Origin: Sphingobacteriaceae bacterium
Lineage (GTDB): Bacteria > Bacteroidota > Bacteroidia > B-17B0 > Aurantibacillaceae
Reading direction: 5' to 3'
Length of the DNA: 64,000 nucleotides
NCBI GenBank assembly: GCA_016709575.1
Contig: JADJMM010000002.1
Location: forward strand, 434,001-498,000
Shown here: in pieces, positions 8,767-17,800 of the stretch
Layout of the letters: every line of letters starts with the position of its first letter
How positions within the stretch are numbered: the first letter of the stretch is position 1
Notes under the pieces: generated by a model
The model's input: the letters and a program-made list of their open reading frames with translations, nothing else
Told to the model about the DNA's origin: nothing
The model's database searches: none
Position numbers and translations under genes: made by a program

Positions 8767-9262
8767 ATGAATAAAGAACAATTACAATATATCATCGGTC
8801 GTTACGACCATTTTACGATAGCGTAAATAATAAAGGCCAATTCTATTTAGGTTTAAATACCTTAATACTTGGCGGCCCTAGGCATCATTTACAATGCTAA
8901 ACAGTTCGCACACTTGTACTGCTTGCATTTATCTGTTGCTTTTACTTTTGTTTACCGCAGGTTTTGCGTCCTCTTTTTATACGCTAAGAGCAACGCTCCC
9001 GTATTTAAAGTCCAGCGGGTCAAAGCCATCATCTCTTATTTTTTTCGGATCAGTAAGCAGCTTTTCTCAGCAAGAATTTGTCAGTAAGACTACTACAGTA
9101 TCCGAAGATGAAATGAAAAATGATTTAACCCTTCAGGTTTACCACCTTGCTCATGGATTAACATTAAAGTTTAATCGCCTGAAAATTGCTGGTTACCTAA
9201 TTGCGTGTGAATTCATTTTACTAATACCATTTTTAATTCTTTTTTTTATTAACGTTAAATAA
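8767..9262 (+). CDS. Pycsar-type two-helix membrane effector (PycTM-like), three frame breaks
   Basis: The gene starts MNKEQLQYIIGRYDHF at 8767. Restoring a T at about 8813 gives YDSVNNKGQFYLGLNTLILG, removing a C at about 8877 gives LGIIYNAKQFAHLY, and a further one-base correction at about 8925-8950 leads to TAGFASSFYTLRATLPYL. Net length is 164 residues, normal for this family. The RYDHxYDSxNNKG start, the helix, the SSLIFFGSVSSFSQQEF segment, and a second helix near the C-terminus (IACEFILLIPFLILFFI) match the Pfam Pycsar effector (PycTM) domain as I know it. Such effectors are inner-membrane proteins that damage the membrane when a cyclic pyrimidine nucleotide appears. The cyclase starts 8 bases after its stop. 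It may be truly broken or may reflect sequencing errors. Confidence 0.75.
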
Positions 9263-9270
9263 TTAATCCC

Positions 9271-10350
9271 ATGTATAATAGCTATACCGATCAAATCCGT
9301 TCTGCAATGCAGAAAAACAAACTTTCAAAATCAATGAACGAAAGTTATTCAAATTTTTCCGGCGGCCTTTCCGGCACCGGAGATCAACTACAAAATAAAA
9401 CAACAACCGAATGGTACAATCCAGAGCCGAGTCTTTTGCCATTGAGCGATCTACTCAAGATTAAGCCGTCAGGTAAAGAAAAGTTGGGTGAGCATCCAGA
9501 TTTTGTACACCTAAAAGGTACAACAAACACCCTTCGCCATTATATCACATCTGTCTTCATTGACATAAAGGGTTCCACCAATCTTTACAAAACGTATGAT
9601 CTGGAAACAGTTCACGTTATCACAAATACTATACAAAGAGCAGCGATTCATACGTGCCTAATTTTTGGGGCGCATATTCAAAGGTTGCAGGGTGATGGTG
9701 TGTTCGTTTACTTTGGTGGTAAAGGCATAAAAATAAAGAAATCTGTAGAGATGGCATTGAACGCGGCCAGCTTATTCACATACTTTGTTAAGAACGATTT
9801 AAGGAAGCTATTTGAAGAGGAAGGCGTCGAAGACATTTATACGAGAATTGGAATTGACTTCGGAGATGATGATAAAGTTCTCTGGGCAAACTATGGGTTA
9901 GGTAATTGTTCTGAGCTTACCACCAATAGCCTTCATACTAGTTTGGCCAGCAAAATGCAATCACACGCTACCTCTAACGGTATTGTTCTCGGTGACAATG
10001 TAAAAACGCTTCTTGCATTACCAGAGGAGTATTTCAGTTTTGTAACTGACAGCACTGGGAAAGTAACCGTACGTTATATCTATACAGATCAGAAAAATCA
10101 GTTTTATTATTCTCAATATCGTTTCGACTGGCTGAAATATCTTAAGACTTTATCCTTCATCAAATCCAATGATGATGGTACCATTTACGTTTTCGATCCG
10201 GATAAAGCTGAAAGAGAGAGACAGCAAAAACTAAAGGAGACCGCGAACCTTATTAAAAGCGGTGGTGCATTCACGGATAAGAACGGGAACATCACCTCAA
10301 ATCCAATAGGTGTAAAAAATCAAGAACACAGATTTCACTATGAAGATTAA
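9271..10350 (+). CDS. Class III nucleotide cyclase, Pycsar cyclase (PycC)-like
   Basis: A 359-residue protein with one adenylate/guanylate-cyclase catalytic domain (about residues 90-250) and no membrane segment. The two metal-binding aspartates are visible in SVFIDIKGSTNLY (D98) and QRLQGDGVFVYF (D142). The downstream catalytic helix reads TTNSLHTSLASKMQ, followed by ATSNGIVLG. Standalone cyclases next to a PycTM effector are the Pycsar signalling enzyme, making cCMP or cUMP on phage infection. I infer pyrimidine specificity from context and have not shown it. The N-terminal 80 residues are low-complexity and Ser/Asn/Lys-rich. The C-terminus ends HRFHYED, with no terminal glycine. It overlaps the E2-like gene by 11 bases. 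Confidence 0.85.
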   Translation: MYNSYTDQIRSAMQKNKLSKSMNESYSNFSGGLSGTGDQLQNKTTTEWYNPEPSLLPLSDLLKIKPSGKEKLGEHPDFVHLKGTTNTLRHYITSVFIDIKGSTNLYKTYDLETVHVITNTIQRAAIHTCLIFGAHIQRLQGDGVFVYFGGKGIKIKKSVEMALNAASLFTYFVKNDLRKLFEEEGVEDIYTRIGIDFGDDDKVLWANYGLGNCSELTTNSLHTSLASKMQSHATSNGIVLGDNVKTLLALPEEYFSFVTDSTGKVTVRYIYTDQKNQFYYSQYRFDWLKYLKTLSFIKSNDDGTIYVFDPDKAERERQQKLKETANLIKSGGAFTDKNGNITSNPIGVKNQEHRFHYED

Positions 10351-10798
10351 AGTCGGTTTCTCAAAAAAGGTAAATAAGTACGCGCACCTTCAGATTCAGA
10401 AAAGAATGATTGAAGAACATTATACTTACTTATCCTGTTCAATAAAGAACGAAGTGCTTATTTGTATAGGTTCCTTACAGCCTCCGGGCTGTAAGGATCG
10501 GTATAAAATAAAGATCGAATATGTTACAGGTCATGAGCCAAAATCTACGATTCTGCAACCTTATATCGACCCTTGCAAAGAAATACACATGTATAATGAT
10601 AATAGTCTTTGCTTACATTATCCAACTGATATGTTCTGGAATGAAAAAATTAATTTCTACAAGTACACAATTCCATGGCTAAGTGAATGGATAGTGTTTT
10701 ATGAACGCTATTTAGAAAACGGTGGCGTTTGGGAAGGCAGAGAATCACCTTCTCATATAAGAGAATCAGATAAAAACATTAACGTAGACAGAGATTAA
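10340..10798 (+). CDS. E2-like (ubiquitin-conjugating-fold) protein in a cyclase operon
   Basis: A 152-residue protein whose second half carries the hallmark of bacterial E2-like proteins seen in short type II CBASS operons: DNSLCLHYPTDMFW (about 87-100), with the candidate catalytic cysteine at residue 91, then IPWLSEWIVFYERYLENGGVW (split here as IPWLSEWIVF and YERYLENGG). In E2 folds this Cys forms a thioester and transfers a C-terminus to a lysine. In CBASS such proteins modify the CD-NTase. No E1 or JAB gene is present. The start lies inside the cyclase 3' end (ATG at 10340), which suggests translational coupling and a functional partnership. The cyclase as its target is my inference. 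Confidence 0.72.
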   Translation: MKIKVGFSKKVNKYAHLQIQKRMIEEHYTYLSCSIKNEVLICIGSLQPPGCKDRYKIKIEYVTGHEPKSTILQPYIDPCKEIHMYNDNSLCLHYPTDMFWNEKINFYKYTIPWLSEWIVFYERYLENGGVWEGRESPSHIRESDKNINVDRD

Positions 10799-10824
10799 TT
10801 TAATCCTAAAACAAAAGAATAAAC

Positions 10825-11501
10825 ATGAAGAACGTAACAAATTTACAAGAAGCTTTTAGAAAGCTCGTATCAATGAATAATTTTAGAAAATTGCTTGTTT
10901 TCACTTTAACAATTACCTGGACTTTCTATTTAGGAAGTATGAATTATTCCATTTTTAATTCTGACAATTTTAAAAATCTTTTGGACAATTACATTATCCT
11001 AAAATTTATTGCTATAAGCATTGCGGTAAATTTCGTTTTTTATGAAGCCCCAAATTACCTGCTTCGACTTTTGTTTCACGGATATATAAAAGACAAGTTT
11101 TTAAAACTTCGTAAATCTTTATTAAATGAAGGACGAATTTCGTATTTAAAATCAATGCATAGCATTTACGGTGTTTTTGATTTGATTTTTACCGATTATG
11201 TTTACCGTTTGGGGTTGCTTTCTAAAAAGGACTTAGAAGGCGAATTTACCATAACTGAATCTGATAAGGAGGAATTTTTAAATGAGGCTTTAAGTGATTG
11301 CTATAAATGGATCGTATTAATATTCATTTTATTTTAACCTTAACCATAATCTGGAACTACATTAATTATTGGATTTTAGCCTTGTTAATTTTTATTATGC
11401 TTATCATGTTCATATTCCCTGTGGTTATTATTATTATAGCAATGAACCTTGATTTCTTTAGAAGATTTCAGAGAAAAGTTCTTAATCATAAATCCCTATA
11501 A
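10825..11501 (+). CDS. Membrane protein of the Pycsar-like operon, one frame break
   Basis: The first frame (10825-11337) has two hydrophobic segments near residues 23-44 and 56-80, a charged middle (KDKFLKLRKSLL, TESDKEEFLNEAL), and a third that breaks in IVLIFILF. The sequence continues one base out of frame in LTLTIIWNYINYWILALLIF and further hydrophobic stretches to 11501. Adding one base at about 11330 gives a single four-helix protein of about 225 residues, basic at its end (RRFQRKVLNHK). Two overlapping genes are also possible. I do not recognise the family. It follows the E2-like gene by 26 bases and is last in the operon, so it is a candidate second effector or an immunity/anchoring subunit. 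Confidence 0.6.
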
Positions 11502-11578
11502 GTAGTTTGAAGATTTACACAGCAAAAGATATTTTTTTCCATCCACCCCGTTAACGCAGATTTGCAATCCGTAACTAG

Positions 11579-11608
11579 AAAACCCCTGCCTAATTAGGCA
11601 GGGGTTTT
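11579..11608. terminator. Perfect bidirectional terminator
   Basis: AAAACCCCTGCCTAA and its exact reverse complement abut to form a 15-bp perfect palindrome, which folds with a TAAT or TAATTA loop. It can end both the Pycsar-like operon (stop at 11501) and the small minus-strand gene that ends at 11614. Confidence 0.88.
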
Positions 11609-11613
11609 CGTGA

Positions 11614-11719
11614 TTACTTCGTACAGTATGAACAACCGCACTTCTCTACTGGTAACTTCGTTTTGGGACAAAACAACTTATCCTTTGCGAAATACTAACT
11701 TTCGTAAATTTAGTTTCAT
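11614..11719 (-). CDS. Small cysteine-rich peptide gene, one frame break
   Basis: From ATG at 11719 the frame reads MKLNLRKLVF and then breaks at a short T run near 11690. Dropping one base gives AKDKLFCPKTKLPVE and ends KCGCSYCTK, 34 residues with four cysteines. Support for a real gene is a full Shine-Dalgarno (AAAGGAGGTG, 8 bases before the ATG; rare in this phylum) and a perfect terminator starting 6 bases after the stop. The K/L-rich start and Cys-rich end resemble small ribosomally made, modified peptide precursors of Bacteroidota, but no modification enzymes lie in the window. It could also be a metal-binding miniprotein. Confidence 0.45.
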
Positions 11720-11725
11720 TTTTAA

Positions 11726-11735
11726 CACCTCCTTT
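11726..11735 (-). promoter_or_regulatory. Strong Shine-Dalgarno of the Cys-rich peptide gene
   Basis: On the minus strand AAAGGAGGTG lies 8 bases (from GGAGG) before the ATG at 11719. Most genes in this window have no such sequence, consistent with the usual weak use of Shine-Dalgarno pairing in Bacteroidota. That makes this site stand out. Confidence 0.6.
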
Positions 11736-11933
11736 CTCATACTTATAAATATATAAGATTTAGTGAAAAAGTCGTTATCACTCACTCATTATTACCCAAT
11801 ACTCAATAAGTCCTGGCAAAATAAATATCATATTGCCGCTTTGTAATCCGTGTCTCAATTCCATTAAAAATAAATTTATTGATTCCATGCAACCTTTCTT
11901 AGTTTTGTTCTCTTTTAGTCAAATACCGGTTAA

Positions 11934-12489
11934 TTGAGCGAAGAACTAACATATACTGAACCCAACGCGATACTGATAGAAGAATGCAGGAAGGGCAAGA
12001 ACAGAAGCCTTCAAACAGGTTTATGATTTGTATAGCGAAGCTATGTACACCATCTGTTGCAGGATGCTAAATGATAAAGAAGATGCAAAAGATGTTCTTC
12101 AGGAAAGTTTTATTTCCGCCTTCAAAAACATTCATCAATACAGCGGAAAAGTTTCTTTCGGCAGCTGGTTAAAACGAATTGTGATTAATGCATGTATTGC
12201 TGCTATTAAAAAACGCAATAACAATATTATTCCGCTTGAAGAAAGAGATTTGCCCGAAGAACCTTTGGAAGAAGAAACAAGAATCGCTTACACCATAGAA
12301 GAAGTTAAAGCAGCGGTGAGTGAATTAGCAGATGGCTACCGGATTATTCTTAGTCTTTATTTATTTGAAGATTACAGTCACAAAATGATTGCTGAAAAAT
12401 TAAACATCAGCGAAGGCACTTCAAAATCGCAATATTCAAGAGCACGGAAAAAATTATCGGAACTGATGAAGAAAAATGTTGAATTATAA
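11934..12489 (+). CDS. ECF RNA polymerase sigma factor, frame break near the start
   Basis: The clear body (12028-12489) has sigma region 2 (MLNDKEDAKDVLQESF, then FGSWLKRIVINACI) and a region 4 helix-turn-helix (LFEDYSHKMIAEKLNISEGT, followed by SRARKKL). Upstream, a frame from the TTG at 11934 reads SEELTYTEPNAILIEECRKG, a normal ECF start. It joins the body if one base near 12003 is removed. The start may really be ATG with one extra T. Extracytoplasmic-function factors direct RNA polymerase to envelope-stress or surface genes. The gene directly after it looks like its membrane partner. Confidence 0.88.
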
Positions 12490-12518
12490 ATGTTGGATAT
12501 TGAATTAAAATAAAAGCA

Positions 12519-13577
12519 ATGAAGGATGATTTGAAAATATTTATCGATAACAACCGCGAAGGTTTTAAAGAAACTCCGCCTGAGAATCTATGGGGCCACA
12601 TAGAGACGGGTTAAAACAAAACAATAATTTACTAAAAACTAAAAAACTATCTACTATGCTAAAATAGAGGCTTCGGCGCTTCATTCCTAATTGTAGGAAC
12701 ATTCGCGATAATGAATTTGAAAAATGACACTTCGACAAGCTCAGTAACCAAGAAAGAAGAAACTGTAGCCGTAAATACCACTGTCATGTCTAGCACTTCG
12801 GCTTCGCTCAGCATAAACTCCGTCGAGACCGTGAAGCCTGATCCTAAAAACTCAGTTGCAGTCAACACATCCACAAATCCGGTTAAACTAAATCCGGAGT
12901 CAACAAAAGCAAAAAATTTATCTGATAACAAAGTAATACCTCCCGATACTCTGGACGTAACAGCTTGGCGGGCGGTAGGAAGCGCGATAGAAAGTTATTC
13001 CATATGGGGCGACTACTCAACAGGAAAGAATATCGGAGTACTTAAGTCTACCAAGAAGAACATTGAAGGTTTCGGCGGCTTCATGTTAAGTACCATGCCG
13101 GATGAATACAACGGTTTGAGTGATGCGCTAAAAAGTTACCTGGGAAAAAGAGTTCGTTTAACAGGATATATAAAAACAGAGAACGTTGCAGAATGGTCGG
13201 GCCTATGGTTAAGAGTTGGAAAAAGGCGGAGACGAAGCCCTTGCTTTCGATAACATGCGCTACGGAAAAAAGACCGCTCTATAAAAGGAACAACACCCTG
13301 GACAAAATATGAAGTTGTTTTAGATGTCCCGATGAATGCCTCAAATATTATTTATGGTGTTATGATTGCTGGTCCGGGTGAGATGAGATGGCATACTTGT
13401 GTTCTTGAAATTGTGGATACTTCTGTTCCAGTAACCGCCGACGTACAAAGTTCGTATCCCGGAATTTTACAAAAGGACAGATACAGAAGTTATCATCCAA
13501 AAGATTTCTGGAAGTGGTATGTTCCCCGCCGTAAAATTTTAAAAGATGGTACTTCACAAGTGGATTATACGGATTAA
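12519..13577 (+). pseudogene. Sigma-operon membrane protein with C-terminal sensory-like domain, multiple frame breaks
   Basis: It starts MKDDLKIFIDNNREGFKETP, typical of the protein following an ECF sigma gene in Bacteroidota. Correcting breaks near 12610 and 12665 gives a single membrane helix (FGASFLIVGTFAIMNL). A Thr/Ser-rich linker that contains two pieces of the dispersed repeat follows. The folded domain begins at about 12955 (VTAWRAVGSAIESYS, LSTMPDEYNGLSDALKSYLG) and breaks again near 13225. Past 13235 it reads GDEALAFDNMRYG and VPMNASNIIYGVMIAGPGEM. The domain resembles extracellular ligand-binding-like modules linked to AraC-type regulators. The role may be anti-sigma or signal input. 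At least three indels make its status uncertain. Confidence 0.6.
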
Positions 13578-13592
13578 AAACAAATCTGGTGT

Positions 13593-13645
13593 TTCGACAA
13601 GCTCGGCGACCGATTAAAGATATATCGGACACTGAGCTTGTCGAA
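13593..13645. repeat. Inverted repeat of the CTTCGACAAGCTCAG family
   Basis: TTCGACAAGCTC (13593-13604) and its exact reverse complement GAGCTTGTCGAA (13634-13645) flank an inner CGAT/ATCG pair. It fills the gap between the sigma-associated gene and the convergent hydrolase, where it can serve as a hairpin between converging transcripts. Confidence 0.85.
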
Positions 13646-13656
13646 GTGACCGATAA

Positions 13657-14334
13657 TTAAAACTCGGAAATAATTTTTGCAAGCTCACCTGCATTCACAG
13701 TTTCAATCGGATGTTTTGTGTTTTGTAAAGTATAACGGGCCGCACCAACAATTTTTGAAGCTGCATTATTGGTTTCCTCTTCTCTAACCATTGTATCACC
13801 ATCTGCCAAACCAATCAATACTTTATTTTTTATTTGAGAAAAAGTGGTTGGGGTTAATAAATTGTTGTTTCCTAAATCTATCATCATGTCTGCTGTTTTT
13901 TGCAACAGCAATTGCCAATCGTTACCGTGGCGTTTTTGTAAAGCTTCGGCAAACTTTGGCACTTTTTCTGCAATGGTTTTTCCATCCAGCATTTTTGTTT
14001 CTTTCGCTGCACTTTGCGGACTCCAGTCAGATTTTGTGCCGAGTGTAATAATATCACCCATAATCCCCGGTTTTTGTGAAGCGAGGTATAAAGCCACATA
14101 ACCTCCCATACTATAACCAAACACAACCGGACGAATCAAATGTGTTTTCACTACAAACTCCAATAACTCATCAGCAAATTGTTGAATACTAAAACTATTT
14201 TGAAAAGGAGTTAGTCCGTGTCCCGAAAAATTTATGGAATAGGTTTGATAGCCATTTGCAGAAAGTTCTTTAGCTAAAGGTTCGAGTTGATCTTTAGCGC
14301 CAATAGCACCGTGTAATAAAATGATGGGTTTCAT
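13657..14334 (-). CDS. Alpha/beta-fold hydrolase
   Basis: A 225-residue cytosolic serine hydrolase. It starts MKPIILLHGAIGAKDQ (HG oxyanion motif). The nucleophile elbow is FGYSMGGYVA (Ser about 95), the acid is likely in IGLADGDTMV (about 184-193), and the histidine is in TKHPIETV near the C-terminus. The acid-His spacing is normal for the family. The substrate is unknown. Relatives include esterases and MenH-like enzymes. No signal peptide is present. It shares its strand with the Spy-like gene 38 bases upstream. The frame is intact. Confidence 0.85.
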   Translation of the reverse strand: MKPIILLHGAIGAKDQLEPLAKELSANGYQTYSINFSGHGLTPFQNSFSIQQFADELLEFVVKTHLIRPVVFGYSMGGYVALYLASQKPGIMGDIITLGTKSDWSPQSAAKETKMLDGKTIAEKVPKFAEALQKRHGNDWQLLLQKTADMMIDLGNNNLLTPTTFSQIKNKVLIGLADGDTMVREEETNNAASKIVGAARYTLQNTKHPIETVNAGELAKIISEF

Positions 14335-14371
14335 ACATGGCTAAAATAATTAAAGCCGAATACTAAAAATA

Positions 14372-14721
14372 TTATTTCTTTTGTTTAGCAGCCTCTTCTT
14401 TAAGCTTCGTCAGTTGAGCAGGCGTTAATATTTGAGATAATTTAGTTTCGTAATCTTTTTTGAACTCACTCTTCAATTTTTCTTGCTCATCACCTGATGC
14501 TGTTTTCATTTTGTTTTTAAGGCTTGTTTGTCTTTTTCAGAATTCTCAACAAGTGCTTTATATTTTTTTTGCTGATCTGCTGATAAATTTAAAAGTGCTG
14601 TCATCTTAGCAACTTTTTCATCACTCGAAGGTGCTTGAAAAGTTACATTTTCTACTTTATGAGCTTGGATTTCTGTATAAACACCAAAACATACAACAAT
14701 TGCTAAAATTAATTTTTTCAT
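14372..14721 (-). CDS. Small periplasmic Spy/LTxxQ-like protein, one frameshift
   Basis: A signal peptide (MKKLILAIVVCFGVYTEIQA) precedes a short helical, Lys/Glu-rich protein of about 116 residues. Two LTxxQ-type turns, LLNLSADQQKKY and ILTPAQLTKL, are the mark of Spy/CpxP-like periplasmic helper proteins. The frame from 14721 stops at 14506. One extra A in the run at about 14517-14521 restores LKNKMKTASGDEQEKL and runs to the stop at 14372. It follows the first large surface protein and its terminator, so it probably has its own promoter. A chaperone role in the periplasm is inferred from the motif only. Confidence 0.7.
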
Positions 14722-14751
14722 TTTTACTTGTTTTAATTTATTTTGTTTGAA

Positions 14752-14779
14752 AAAGGGATAACATTTCTGTTATCCCTTT
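14752..14779 (-). terminator. Terminator of surface protein 1
   Basis: A 12-bp stem AAAGGGATAACA / TGTTATCCCTTT with a 4-base loop. On the minus strand it is followed by TT. The same ACAGAAATGTTA-like core recurs after surface protein 2. Confidence 0.88.
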
Positions 14780-14780
14780 C

Positions 14781-14822
14781 ATTGAACTACAACATCTATA
14801 TCAACATAAAATGCAGTTCAAT
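14781..14822 (-). promoter_or_regulatory. 3' UTR stem-loop exposing GATATAGAT, unit 1
   Basis: An 8-bp stem (ATTGAACT / AGTTCAAT) closes a 26-base loop that contains ATCTATATC (14794-14802 on the + strand), which is GATATAGAT in the mRNA. This is complementary to the ATCTATATC just before the start codon of the same gene (18736-18744). It lies between the stop codon and the terminator. Confidence 0.65.
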
Positions 14823-14826
14823 TATT

Positions 14827-17800
14827 TTATTTACTAACTACAATCTTTGCTTTAGCTGATTTTCCAATTACATAATAAATTCCATCCGCTAAACCCTGAA
14901 TTGAAATTGTTTGTACATTTTCTTTTACTTCAATAGTTTCAACTGTTTGTCCAATAGAATTTATGATTGTATAAACTCCTTGTTCAGGTACAACCAAATT
15001 AAATTCTCCATTATTTGGATTTGGATAAATGTTTATTGCGCCGTTTGTACTTTGAGTTTCAGTAATTCCTGTACAAGCACTTACAGTTACTGAAACTGTT
15101 CTTGTGTTTGAACATCCTGCGGCGTTTGAACCAACAACTGTATACGTTGTATTTATAGTTGGAGAAACAACTACTGATGTTCCAGATAAACTTCCCGGAT
15201 TCCAGTTATAACTTGTAGCGCCTGTAGCACTTAAGCGTTGCACTATTACCTGGTACAAATTAAGGATGATGAACTTATCGCAGCAACTGTTGGATTTGCA
15301 CTAACAGCAATTGAAATTGTATTTGTTCCATTACAAGTTCCACTGGTCCCGGTAACTGTATAAATAGTGGTTGTTGTTGGTGTGATGATAATACTCGTGG
15401 CATTTGATCCAGTGCTCCACGTATAGGTTGATGCACCGGTAGCAGTAATAGTTCCTGAGTTACCAATACAAATTGTTGGTGTGCTTGGTGAAAGGGAAAT
15501 ACCTAGTGCCGAACCAACTGTTACACTTACAGTTCTTGTATCCAAACAAGTACCAGTGTTTGGTCCGGTTACTGTGTAAATTGTAGTTGAGGTAGGGCTT
15601 ACTGTTATTGATGGTCCGCTTGACGATCCATTCCAGGAATAAGTAACAGCACCACTTGCTGTTAGAGTTGCCGTACCTCCTGAACAAATTGTATAATTGT
15701 TTACAACTAATGTTGGTGTTGCTTGAACAAAAACATTTACAATTTTTGTGTTTGAACAACCAAGTGTATTTGTTCCTACAACTGTATAATTCGTAGTTAT
15801 CATTGGTGAAACCGAAACAGAGTTAGTCGTTGCTCCTGTACTCCAACTGTAAGTGGATGCACCGGAAGCAATAAGATTTACAAGTTCCACTGCAAATTGT
15901 TGCATTACCACCGCAACAGTAGGCGTGGCTTTAACAGTAACACTTGGAGTAAGCACTGCTGTGCAAGAGTTAACACTTGTTCCGATAACAGTATAAGTAG
16001 TTGTTACAGTTGGTGAAACAATAATTCCTGAAGCACCTGATCCTGTACTCCAACTGTAAAATGCGGCACCTGATGCCTGAAGAGTTGTAGTTTGTCCGGC
16101 ACACGTTGTTGAACTATTTACAACTAAAGGTGGTGTAGGATATGTAAAGACAGTTGGCGTTTTAACACTACTACATCCAGCAGCATTCGTTCCTGTTAAG
16201 GTATAAATGGTTGTTGTAGTTGGCGATAATGCCACAGTACTTGTTGTTGCTCCTGTACTCCAGCTATAAGTTGTTGCTCCTGTGCCAACCAATACTACAT
16301 TAGCTCCCGGACAAATTGAAAGACTAGTAACTACAAGGGTTGGACTTGCAGTTACAGTAATACCTTGTGTGTCTGAATAAATACAATTTGTATATGAAGG
16401 TGAACTTGCATTTATGGTATAAGTTGTGGTTACTGTTGGAGAAACTGAAATACTTGATGAAGTTGCACCTGTACTCCAAAGGTAGCTTGATAAGCCTGTA
16501 GAGGTTGCTGTGAGTATTGCAGTTTGTCCTGCACATAATGTTGATGTTCCCGCAATAGAAATAGAAAGGTTTCCGCATAAAGAAAATTTAGCAATATATG
16601 CATCATAAGTTCCACCGCCCAAAGTTGCTTGATGAGATGCACCGCTGGCAATATTTGTTGTTGAACCTGACATGCCTACTAAGTAAAAGATTTCCACTTG
16701 CATCAAGACTACATCCATAAGCATAATCCGTCAAAGCTCCTCCATAATATGTTCCCCATAGTCTTGATCCTAACGAATTAAATTGAGTTAAAACAGCATC
16801 AATACCACCACCATTTGCCGGTTGAAATCCACCTGTGGTTCCAAGAGCATTACTTCCTGTTATTCCTGAATAGCCATAAATGTATTCATATCCTGAAGCA
16901 TCTGCTTTTACACCGTTACAATAATCATCTCCACCGTCTCCATAATATGTTCCCCATTGTCTAACTCCTGCTGAATTAAATTTAGTTAAGAACATATCCG
17001 TGTTACCACCACATATAGCTAATTTATGAGCGCCCGGTGTAGAAATAACGCCTGCGGCAACATTTGTGTTACCGGAACAGTTTCCTGCGAAGTAAATATT
17101 ACCAGCTGCATCTAACGCACATCCTTGTCCTACTTCATTTGGAGGACCACCATATAAAGTGCACCATTGACGAACACCTGCTGTATTAAATTTAGCAAGA
17201 TAAGCATCGCTTGCGCCACCAAAACTTGTTTGATGTGCACCCGTTGTTACCATTCCTGTTGAGCTTGTACCATTTATCGAACCTGCGATATGAATATTCC
17301 CTGCATTATCAGCGGCACAACTTAATGCACCCTCGCTACCTGCACCTCCAAAGTAAGTTCCCCACTGTCTTGTACCGGCTGAATTAAATTTTACAATAAA
17401 TGCATCTGTATAACCAGCAAAACCACCTCCAAATGTTGTTTGATGAGCTCCAGGACTTGCTATATTAGTACTTGTAGGAGATGAAGTATTCCCACACATG
17501 TATATATTTCCGCTACCATCAATAGAACAATCATATCCATAATCGTCAATTGTACCACCATAATAAGTTGCCCATTGTCTTACCCCACTTAAATTAAATT
17601 TTGCTAAATAAGCGTCATTCGTTCCCTGAATTACAGCTTGATGACTTCCTGCTGTTGATATTCCTGTTGCAGAAGAAGTATATCCTGCAATATAAAACAT
17701 GCTGTTCGGAATATCAATCGCACAACCAATCCCAAAATCAATACCTGTACCACCATAGTAAGTGGAAAATAAACGCGTTCCTGCTGAATTAAATTTTGCA

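Noticed and set aside
11540..11900. Repeated phrase TTTGCAATCCGT / TTTGTAATCCGT as an integration site
   Set aside because: No tRNA, integrase or paired long repeat is present, and the match is short.
15250..17000. Regular short repeats that could look like an array
   Set aside because: They are coding Ig-like and SBBP modules with variable spacing, not CRISPR repeats.
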